Shown here: positions 44,896 through 54,500 of the stretch, in pieces
How the letters are laid out: every line of letters begins with the position of its first letter
How positions within the stretch are numbered: position 1 is the stretch's first letter
Made by a program: the position numbers and the translations under genes
NCBI GenBank assembly: GCA_022432975.1
Contig: CM039511.1
Location: 25,597,153 to 25,661,152 of the forward strand
Length of the DNA: 64,000 bases
Source of the DNA: Begonia masoniana
Lineage: Eukaryota > Streptophyta > Magnoliopsida > Cucurbitales > Begoniaceae
Direction of reading: 5' to 3'
Notes under the pieces: model-generated
Told to the model about the DNA's origin: nothing
What the model saw: only the letters and a program-made list of their open reading frames with translations
Database searches by the model: none

Positions 44896-45733
44896 AAAAT
44901 AAAAACATGTAATAAGTGGAGAATTTAGATAAGGCACGGGATTTTACTAAGTTTCTTTTAATACGCATTCTGAGGCATGTCAGATAATATTCATGCAAAC
45001 TTAATATCTCCAAAAACAGCAAGGAATATGATTAAAACACAAGTATGATCAAGGTTAACATGCTGAAATTTTATTTAAATAGAGCAGAATTTTTATGTAA
45101 TGCAATGATCAATATGGCCAATTTTAATTTCAACTTTGCTATAATCTTGCTAACCAATTTTGTGTGCTCAAATGTTATCATATAATAGATGATTAACAAA
45201 ATAAATATAAGTGCAAACAATTAACAAAATGATGTGAAATCCGAGGATGAAAATACTAGAAAACCGAGAAGTAACAACAAACATAAACCGGTTTGATATA
45301 AGTCACTTGGCCGATTTCTCTATGCACCAATAAGAGCAGATTTTTGGTAATAAGTTGCTGTATATTTTAGATGCAAACATGGGGTAAAACATAACATTAT
45401 AATGTTAGAAAAACCGAGGCCAAAAACATGCAAAACCCGAAGCTAAATAGCAAGAAAAACCGAGAACAACAATGATGGAATAGATGCTCACCTTAGCCGA
45501 GTTCATGCAACCATGTAATGCGATTTTAACTTAATGATTTAGACTATCAAATGAACATAAGATAAGCTGAAAATAACATATTAATCATAGCTAAAGATCA
45601 TCATAAAAACAGAACCAAAAGATGATAAAAATGAGCGGCTATCCACCAGTTTTGTGCTAGAGTTTTGGACTCAAAAACCCATGGGGCCATGGCCGAGCCA
45701 AATGCAACAAAACGATCTTGGGAAGCATCCTTG
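44896..45733 (-). other. Truncated leader of a second CRM-like copy
   Basis: It matches the element E leader over most of its length and ends at its own PBS. The coding region that should follow is gone; the LTR at 44895 takes its place. No gene is seen. Confidence 0.7.
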
Positions 45734-45746
45734 AGCTCTGATACTA
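45734..45746 (-). other. Primer-binding site, one change
   Basis: On the minus strand TAGTATCAGAGCT differs at two positions from TGGTATCAGAGCC, 2 bp after the LTR end at 45749. Confidence 0.8.
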
Positions 45747-45748
45747 CT

Positions 45749-47232
45749 TGACATGGGGGCCCTTAGAAAAGGGGCCGTGTATAACCCACAAATAATGACA
45801 AAGTGCTCGGGTGAAGAAGTGTTGCACAAAGCAGAGAAATAAGAGTAGTAATGGAAATAAAATGTAAGTAAGATGAAGGTGATAGTGTGTGTATGTGATG
45901 GCCGAATATTAAAGGGAAGATAATGAGTGAAAGGCTAAAGAAAATGGAACAAGATGAAGGTGGAATAAAGTGTGTGAAAACGTGAAGAAATGAGAAGATG
46001 GAGATGAAGAAAAATGCAAGAAAATAAAGGTGAGTGTGTGATGAGTAATGGCCGAAAATAAGAGGTGAAAATGTGTGTGCAAATGTGATGGAAATGACAA
46101 TACCCTTGGCAGACCCGGGAGCTATCTTACGTTGTGCTCTCGGGTGCATATTTTCCCAGAGGAAAACGACCACCGTAGGCCTAGGTTTTCTTCCTCAAAC
46201 CTTAAACTCTAGAGAGAGTAAAGGTGAGGGAATGAGTAAGACTTCACCTAGCAACCCGAGGGCTAGGGGAACAATGGAGGACCTCTCCACTCGATAGAAA
46301 TCGAGGAACACCCAAAAGAGGCTTCTAACACTTAGGTTAGGAAAATGATAATTCTCATAAAATGTCCAAAAGTTCTTTTACACACACCAATGCAATGCTT
46401 AAATAGACAACCTAGGGTGGATGATTAGGGTTTAGCATTTGGAAGAGTGGATGTGAGTCATTGGATGAGGAGGTGATCAATGGCCAAGAAGAGTTAAGCC
46501 GTGTGCGCACAGCTGATTGGAGGAGTTCTGCCAGCACGCCAATCGGGTGGTCTAGGTTGCTACTGAGCGCGCGCTATCAGTGGTCCATATGGCTTATCCG
46601 TGCGCCCCAGCTGATGGTTGAGATCGGTCTGTACGCATTCATTCTACGGCGCTGGTGAGTTCATTGCACGCCACCTGAGAACACGCTGGCGATCCGTGCG
46701 TGCGCATCCAATAGTGCCTGATGAAGCTGCCCATGTGCCTACCCACTGCTACCTGCTCCTGCGCGTGCCTCCCCGATGCTAGCCTTCCTGCCCGCGCGCA
46801 TGCCAGAATCCAGCCACATTTGATCTGAGCCATTACTTAGCCAATGGATGAGATTTTGCTAACTCTTTGATCCATGTTGACACTAACACTTGTACCTGCA
46901 AAATCCATACCTTAATGTTGGGCTTTCTTTTCGGTTAAGGCTTCCTTTGAGTCCAATTTGTTGAGTAGAAAATTCATAAGTGTTGAAAGGCTCCTTTACT
47001 TGGGTGGCCAAGTTTTTAACCCATCATCTACCATCATACATCTAACCCTAACCACACAATCTAATACATGATGCAAATATAAATAATTCATACAAAAAGG
47101 CTAGAGTATACCAAATAAGTTCAAACAAAAAGTACATCAATTCATGGGCCTGGAAGACAAATTCTCATGGGCCAATAGATGAATACTTCCAAGTACTCCA
47201 AGTGAAGTCTCCAACAAGATCAACTTGCTGCA
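45749..47232 (-). mobile_element. LTR of the second CRM-like copy
   Basis: On the minus strand it starts TGCAGCAAGTTG and ends ..CCCCCATGTCA. It is a diverged copy of 43737-44895 with shared blocks (AAACGACCACCGTAGGCC, CCTAGGGTGGAT). A GC-rich block at about 46490-46850 is absent from the other copy. It is flanked by a pol tail on its 5' side and PBS-leader on its 3' side. Confidence 0.7.
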
Positions 47233-47682
47233 AAAAAAGAAAATAATTCCATTAGTTAAAATGCTAAGTAGTTTATGGGCCTTGGACTGTGATCAAGAAT
47301 TGGGCCTCCTTGGCATATCAAAAATTAATAACGTAATAAAGTAGATAAATATGAAGCCAAGAGATAAGTCTTAAAACTAACAAAAGATGGACAATTGACC
47401 CATCATGGCAACATGGTGGCACCTCCCAAGTTCTTCTCCTCTTCCATGGGTGCCCAAATAAGCATGTATTTAGGCCTCTCTTTCTAACTAGTTTGCAGCC
47501 TCTTCCAAGTCTTCAACAAGGTTTTTACCAGCAAACTAATGAGAACCAAAACGGTTAGTTAGCCGCCTGGTTAGTGATCTTGAGATAGTTCCTCGTGGCA
47601 CATCATCATCCCCGGGTGATTGAGGATTTGTCCTCAAATCCAAGGTTTCTCCCCAATCAACTTCTCCATGCCAACTTTGATA
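47233..47682 (-). pseudogene. CRM-like pol tail and 3' untranslated region
   Basis: On the minus strand the frame reads LDLRTNPQSPGDDDVPRGTI and ends LTNRFGSH at 47536. This matches the C-terminal ends of elements G and F. The coding sequence continues rightwards at 48288-48356 beyond a Cassandra-type insertion (ATTGC duplication). From 47535 to 47233 there is only the untranslated 3' part before the LTR. Confidence 0.8.
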
Positions 47683-47687
47683 ATTGC

Positions 47688-48282
47688 TGTAACACCCTTC
47701 CGGTTCGCCCGCGCTGACGTACCGCCATCCGGGTTCCGGTTCGTGCAGCCATCGTACCATACTTACACATCTGGGTCATCACAATCACAATCCCCAGAGC
47801 GGACAATATCTTGCTGGGAAAAGGGGTCGTTACAAATGGTACCAGAGCCTGTACCCAACCGGAAATGTGGCCAACAAGGACGTTGGGCCCCCGAGGGGGG
47901 GGTAATTGTGATGACCCAGATGTGTAAGTATGGTACGATGGCTGCACGAACCGGAACCCGGATGGCGGTACGTCCGCGCGGGCGAACCGGAAGGTGACGG
48001 GTCGTAAAAAGGGGGTTGTCACAATCCCACATCGCTTGGGGAAGTATGTGGAAATGAAACATATGTAAAGAGACCCTCCCAACATAGCAAGACGCGTTTT
48101 GGAGCACAATTGGCAACGGATCCCATAAGAACTCCGAAGTTAAAAGTGCTTCGGCGAGAGCAATTCCAGGTTGGGTGACCTTCCGGGAAGTTCTCGCCAA
48201 ACAAAGCCGTGAGGGGAGGATATTGGGCTACGGCCCAATCCCCAGAGCGGACAATATCTTGCTGGGAAACGGGGTCGTTACA
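47688..48282 (+). mobile_element. Cassandra-type TRIM with one rearranged LTR
   Basis: It is flanked by a perfect ATTGC duplication (47683-47687, 48283-48287). Left LTR 47688-47834 is only 147 bp; internal region 47835-47906 has PBS TGGTACCAGAGCC (47837-47849) and a G-run PPT (about 47893-47906); right LTR is 47907-48282 (376 bp, TGTGATGACC..GTCGTTACA). The right LTR has the 5S-like segment. The left LTR lacks it: about 88 bp (47696-47783) are the reverse complement of the right LTR start, joined to the last 50 bp of a normal LTR end. It encodes no protein. Confidence 0.9.
48118..48198 (+). promoter_or_regulatory. 5S-rRNA-like segment (Cassandra)
   Basis: GGATCCCATAAGAACTCCGA, GCTTCGGCGAGAGC and GGTTGGGTGACCTTCCGGGA match the A-box to C-box interior of plant 5S rRNA. 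It is the cleanest of the five copies in the window. Confidence 0.87.
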
Positions 48283-48287
48283 ATTGC

Positions 48288-48356
48288 ACCAACATCTCCA
48301 AGTTAGATTTTCCTCTAATTGCTCTACACATTCCCAAAATAAGTTCAAGTCCGGTT
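48288..48356 (-). pseudogene. Short CRM-like pol flank between two TRIMs
   Basis: This is the host sequence between two Cassandra insertions, continuous in the minus-strand frame with 47682. Too short to place in a domain. Confidence 0.5.
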
Positions 48357-48440
48357 AGTGACGACTCTTATTCCCAGCAAGATATTGTCCGCTCTGGGGA
48401 TTGGGTCGTAGCACAATATCCTCCCCTCACGGATTTGTTT

Positions 48441-48521
48441 GGCGAGGACTTCCCAGTCGGTCACCCAACCTGGTACTACTCTCGCCGAAGCACTTTTAAC
48501 TTCGGAGTTCTTATGGTATCC
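48441..48521 (-). promoter_or_regulatory. 5S-rRNA-like segment (Cassandra 3' LTR)
   Basis: Matches the other 5S-like segments, with GGATACC in place of GGATCCC and TAGTACCAGG as in true 5S (closer to 5S than the 13.5-kb copies at that spot). Confidence 0.82.
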
Positions 48522-48886
48522 GTTGTCAATTGTGCTTCAAAACGCATCTTGCTATATTGGGAGGGTCTCTTTACATATGTTTCATTTCCATATACTTCCC
48601 CAAACGATGTGGGATTGTGACGACCCCCTTTTTATGACCCGTCACCTTCCGGTTCACCCGCGCAGATGTACCGCCATCCGGGTTCTGGTTCGTGCACCAT
48701 AGTACACATTCTTACACATCTGGGTCATCACAATCACCCCCCTCGGGGGCCCAACGTTCTCGTTGGCCACATTTTCGGTTGGGTATAGGCTCTGATACCA
48801 TTTGTAACGACTCTTATTCCCAGCAAGATATTGTCCGCTTTAGGGATTGGGTTGTAGCACAATATCCTCCCCTCACGGATTTGTTT

Positions 48887-48967
48887 GGCGAGGACTTCCC
48901 AGTCGGTCACCCAACCTGGTACTACTCTCGCCGTAGCACTTTTAACTTATGAGTTCTTATGGGATCC
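48887..48967 (-). promoter_or_regulatory. 5S-rRNA-like segment (Cassandra 5' LTR)
   Basis: Second copy in the same element, with a few changes (ACTCATAAGTT, GTGCTACGGCG) that break the A-box region. Confidence 0.8.
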
Positions 48968-49132
48968 GTTGTCAATTGTGCTCCAAAACGCGTCTTGTTA
49001 TCTTGGTCTCTTTACATATGTTTCATTTCCACATACTTCACCAAACGATGTGGGATTGTGACGACCGCGCTGACGTACCGCCATCCAAGTTCCTTTTTGT
49101 GCAGCCATCATACATATACTTACACATCCAGT

Positions 49133-51509
49133 TGTAACGACCCTAACACTGTACCCTTAACTTCCCTGTATTATATATTTATTTTTTTTATCCCTATAAA
49201 CTTTAAGTTTATTGTTAAAGTGGAAAACCATTTGAAAATCCTCTAATAAAACGTATTCAAAGTAAAGAAAACGAATGAAAACATTTAAATAAAATAATTA
49301 AAACAATAAAAGAAGAATCAGCCAAGCAGAACAGAAGGCAACAAGGGCCCAAGCCCAAAATTTTCCTCTGCCTAGACACATCCACCGCTCAACACTTCTA
49401 TCGCTCGCATCCACCGCTTAACAGTAACCTAACACATCTACCGATTGACTTTGACCAAGCAACATCCACCGGTGACGTCAGTCGGATGACTTATTCATCC
49501 AGCATCCACCAATCCATAACGCTCAACATCCAATGGTGAACAGTAAAACTCAACATCCATCGGTGACGTCAGCCGGATGACTTATTCACCCAGCATCCCC
49601 CGATCCATAACACTTGACATCCACCGGTGAACAGTAACACTCAACATCCACCGGTGACGTCAGCCGGATGACTTATTCACCCAGCATCCAACAATCCATA
49701 ACACTCGACATCCACCGGTGAACAGTAACACTCAACATCCACTGGTGACGTCAGCCGGATGACTTATTCACCCAGCATCCACCGATCCATAACACTCAAC
49801 CGAATCTCATACTATTTCCCCCTGTATTTACACCTCATTCACTCAGAACTTCTAAAAATATTAAAAATAACATTTTCCATTTCCAGAGACATCAAAATGA
49901 ACATTATATACATATATGTTCACGAACTATCCATACCTAGCAGGAGCTATCAAAATTACCATTAAAACATAAATTTTCAACCTATCCAGATACCAAGAAT
50001 CCTAATAAGAGTTTCTATACATTTCATCAAAATATCATCACCCAAAACATTTAACTTATGCTCCCACGGGTTAAGTGCGCATCGACTACGCCAACTGCTC
50101 CCCGAACATCCTCCTTCAAGCTGCAAGCTCGTTTGAGAGAGGAAAATCCTCCTCACCTTGCTCTATATCACCTACACCATAAAGACACCTATGAGATAAA
50201 AATCTCAGTAAATTCTACGTAAATGCCAATGCATGATCATGTATGCTCAATGCTAAGAAAACCGTCCATGTCATTTCATATATCGGTACGTGTCAGTTTA
50301 TGGTTATCAGAAACGCTCGACAGATGGATAGGGCACATCAAGCGGTTAGATAGCCCACACCATCTAAAGAGAGGAAAACCCGCTCACCACGGAACGCCAG
50401 GTCTGAACCTCATCACCGATAACCTTATGCCATGGTTGTTTACTGAGATACTTTACTTGCCTTTACATGCATGTTCTTTTCATGAAACCCATGCGTAAAT
50501 TCATTTTCATGATGTTTTGAAACCATGATGCATGAACAGTTCAATATGCACAATATAACATATATAAAGTGAATATCATCAAAACCTCACAAATACCATC
50601 AAAACATCACAAACACAGACTATAAAGTAATTAACCCTAAACTACCCAACAAACGTAGTTAAACAGGCAAAGCACCAACATTCACCAACAATCCTCGAGG
50701 GATAAAGCTCAACATATGGTGTAGGCCAATTGGCTATAGTAAGTCACGAGAACTTACCTCAAGTCCTCAGCACACCAAGCATTATCCGTGAGCTTGTTCA
50801 CCTACGACAATTTATAACACATGGCATTAGAACCGAGTCTAACCCAATCGGACTCCGTTAATTCCACTTAACTATCCTCCATAATCATAAATGCCTTATT
50901 ATCATTTAACATTCCAATAGCTAACAATTTCTAACTTCCATCCGCAGTTTCTAACGAAACCCTATTTGAATAACAACTCTAAAATCGAAGGCTAACAATC
51001 CAAAACATTAAAACCTTACTCAGGGTCGTGATTTAGGAATGAATCGTGAAGAAAATTGATCGGTTGGAGGAGCCATTGAGTTGTGAAGAAGCGTAGGGGT
51101 AGAGAGAATTTTCGTGGCTGTGAAAGTTAAAGGAGAAAAAGAGTGAAAGTGAATGTGGTTTCTCGTAAGGGAGGGAAAAGGAAGCTGTTGCCTTCGCCAA
51201 GCTTTTCCCACAAGTTTTGACATTTGTCACACTCTCACTTGGTGCTCCCAACTACCCCCCCTTTTCACTTCCTAATTTGCCCCTTAATCCAATTGCTTGT
51301 TTGGTTGAACTTAGTTTTGTTTCTCTAACTTATCTCGTTACTTGACTAACTATTCGTTTTCTCCAAATTTTCTTATTTTGCCATAAATTCCAATTTATTA
51401 TTTAGGTCCCAATAAAACTTTTCGTTTGCAAAACGGACTTAAATTGACATATTTACAAAAATGCCATTATTTATTGGAATTACAAAATCTCGTAAAACTG
51501 GGTGTTACA
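49133..51509 (-). mobile_element. 3' LTR of the full-length minus-strand element
   Basis: On the minus strand it runs TGTAACACCCAG (51509) to AGGGTCGTTACA (49133), 2.38 kb, right after a PPT. The putative exon is 44 nt, donor GAG|GTAAGTT (50757). Arms 50725-50715 and 50181-50171 pair perfectly (CCTACACCATA). A 90-bp array with TGACGTCA fills 49470-49800. The 5' partner LTR is 57378-58967. Confidence 0.93.
49470..49800 (-). repeat. 90-bp tandem repeat carrying TGACGTCA, about 4 copies
   Basis: GACGTCAG.CGGATGACTTATTC recurs at about 49474, 49564, 49655 and 49747. Units share CATCCACCGGTGACGTCA with the 90-bp array of the LTR at 19678. A shorter version (3 copies) is in the 5' LTR at about 57716-57950. 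Confidence 0.9.
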
Positions 51510-51522
51510 TTCCATCAACCTT
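51510..51522 (-). other. PPT of the full-length minus-strand element
   Basis: On the minus strand AAGGTTGATGGAA abuts TGTAACACCC. It is close to the PPT of element C. Confidence 0.75.
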
Positions 51523-51549
51523 AATATAAATTTTGTCCTCAAAATTTGA

Positions 51550-54500
51550 CTATACAAACAGTTCAGGATACTTCAACATCATATCCTGCTGTCTCTCCCA
51601 AGTAGCCTCCTCAACATCATGATTCCTCCACAAAACCTTTACCAGATGGATTTTCTTATTGCGCAACACCTTTACAGAGGTCTCTAGAATCCGCACTGGC
51701 CTCTCCACATCGGTCAGTGTTAGTTGCACCTCGATCTCCCTCGTCTCTATGACGTGTGACGGATCACGCACGCATTTTCTGAGCATGGACACGTGAAATA
51801 CATCGTGAACACCTTCCATAGATGCTGGGAGCTGTAACTTGTAAGCCATAGTCCCGATCCTCTTCAAAATAGGAAAGGGCCCCACAAAACGAGGGTTCAA
51901 CTTGCCTCTCCTTCCGAACCACATAACGCCCTTAAACGGAGAAATCTTTAAGTATACTTCATCACCCTCACTGAACTGCAATTCCCTCCGTCTAGTGTTA
52001 GCATAACTCTTTTGGCTGCTCTGTGCTATCTCTATACGTTGTCTAATAACAGCGATCTTCTCCGCTGTTTGCTGCAAAATATCTGGGCCGATAATACTAG
52101 CTTCGCCAACCTCGTCCTAGTATAGCGGAGACCTACACTTTCGACTATACAATGCCTCATATGGAGTCATGCCAATCATAGCCTGGAAGCTATTGTTGTA
52201 TGAGAACTCAATCAATGGTAAATATCAGCTCCACGAGCCCTGAAACTCCAGCACGCAAGATCTAAGCATATCCTTAAGAATCTAATTCGTTCTTTCTGTC
52301 TGTCCGTCAGTCTGAGGATGAAACACCGTGCTAAAATTCAACTGAGTTCCCATGGCCTTATGCAAACTCTTCCAGAATTTCGAAGTAAATCTGGCATCTC
52401 TATCAGAAAAAATAGAGATGGGCACTCCGTGTAATTTGACAATCTCCTGCACATACAGTTCAGCTAGTTGATCCATAGAATAGGTCATCTTCACTGGTAG
52501 AAAGTGGGTCGTCTTTGTCAAACGGTCCACAATCACCCAGATACCATCGTGCCCCTTCGTCGTTCTCGGAAGCTCAACAATGAAATCCATAGAGATTTGT
52601 TCCCATTTCCACTCTGGAATCGGCAGTGGTTGTAAGGTTCCGGCTGGCCTTTGGTGTTCCGCCTTAACCCATTGGCAAACTAGGCAGGTTTCCACGTACC
52701 TGGCAATCTCTCTCTTCATGTTCGGCCACCAGAAATATTGTCTCAAGTCTCTATACATTTTGGTGCTCCCCAGATGCACAGAGTATGCCGGAGTGTGCCT
52801 CGGTTAAGACCTCTCTTTTCAGCTCATCATCGCTAGGCACGTACCACATGTGCCTAAATTTCAATACTTCTTCATCTGTCAGGTTGAAATCAGACAAACC
52901 TTTAGATGTCATGCTCATTCGATGCCTTTTACACTCCAAATCATCCTGTTGAGCTTCTCGTATTCTGTCCAAAATCGTCGGTCTAAGAGAAATGTTGGTG
53001 AGCATGCTGGACAACTCTGCCACAATCTCCACATCTAATTTCTCAATCTCAGACCTCAACGTCACAGACATCGCTGCAAGTGAAGGCTGACTTGTAGTAG
53101 GCATCCTGCTCAAAGCATCAGTGACTTTATTTGCCTTCCTCGGGTGGTATTTAATTTTGAAGTCATAATCTTTAACAAACTCCAACCACCTTCGCTGTCG
53201 CATATTAAGTTCTTTCTGCGTAAACAAATACTTTAAGCTTCTGTGATCGGAGAACACCTCACACTGCTGCCCATACAGATAGTGTCTCTAGATTTTTAAA
53301 GTAAAGACAACCACTGCAAGCTCAAGGTCGTGTGTCGGATAGTTTTGCTCATACGGCTTCAACTGTTGAGAAGCATAAGCAATGACCCTGCCTTCCTGCA
53401 TCAATACGCATCCCAATCCGACCCTTGAGGTGTCACAGTAAATACTGAACTTATCACCCTCAATTCGTAGTGTTAGAATTGGAGCCGTAGTCAATCTCTG
53501 TTTCAGCTCCATAAAACTCTTTTCACAAGGGGGCGACCATACAAATTTCTCATTCTTTCTTGTCAAGCGGGATAGAGGGACTGCGATCTTTGAAAATCCC
53601 TCAATGAACTTCCTGTAGTATCCTGCAAATCCGATTACCTCACACACGTTCTTAGGCTGTGGCCAATCCCTGACAACCTCAATCTTAGCTGGATCCACCG
53701 AGATTCCCTCCTGGGATATGATATGGCCGAGAAAGCTTATTCTGTCCAGCCAAAATTCGCACTTAGAGAACTTTGGGTAGAGCTGGCGTCGTTGCAAAAC
53801 TTCCAAAACTATCCGTAGGTGTTCTTCGTGTTCCTCTTTCGTCTTTAAATAGATCAATATGTCGTCAATGAATACAACCACAAATTTGTCCAAATACTCC
53901 TTGAAGACGCGGTTCATCAAGTCCATAAACGCTGCAGGAGCATTCGTAAGTCCGAAAGACATAACGAGAAACTCGTAATGCTCGTACCTCGTTTGGAAGG
54001 CCGTTTTCTGTACATCTTCCTTCTGGACCTTCAACTGGTAGTAACCCGAGCGTAGGTCAATCCTTGAAAACACTCGGGCACCCTGTAGTTGGTCAAACAA
54101 ATCATCAATCTGGGCAGTGGATACTTATTCTTCACCGTTAGCTTATTCAACTCTCTGTAATCGATGCACATTCGGAGAGTTCTGTTGATAGGCTACGGGC
54201 CTACAAATGGGGTTAGAAAATGCATACGGAAGACAAGAGAACACAGAGGGATCGGTGCTCAAGGAACACCCAAAAAACAGACTCTAAACGCTGGAAAACA
54301 TAGACGAACAGAGGATAGGACACGAAAGGCGAGAGACGGTTACCGATACATGGGCTCGTTGGCTAATGCTTCAGAGAGCTGCGAGGGATGGAGAGGAATG
54401 CTCTGGAGGTGGCGGAGCGTTGAGGGAACCATCACCGGCTGAGAGATCGCTCTCGGCAACTCTCGGACAGAGTTTCTCCGTTGATCGGGGAAACTCTCCA

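Larger units (their letters stand above)
48357..49132 (-). mobile_element. Cassandra-type TRIM, 5' LTR truncated
   Basis: On the minus strand: 5' LTR 49132-48803 (its start lost at the junction with the next LTR, and about 31 bp missing relative to the other LTR), PBS 48800-48788 (perfect TGGTATCAGAGCC), G-run PPT near 48735, and 3' LTR 48732-48357. The 3' LTR end is mutated (GTCACTA instead of GTTACA). Target duplication not recoverable. Confidence 0.88.

Noticed and set aside
45763..46173. Leu/Ser/His-rich membrane-like protein frames near 44.0 and 46.0 kb
   Set aside because: Low-complexity complement of AAG/GAA-rich LTR sequence; not conserved between the two LTR copies.
48118..48198. 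Functional 5S rRNA gene
   Set aside because: Only the inner part of 5S is present, with changes, and it sits in LTRs with PBS and target duplications.
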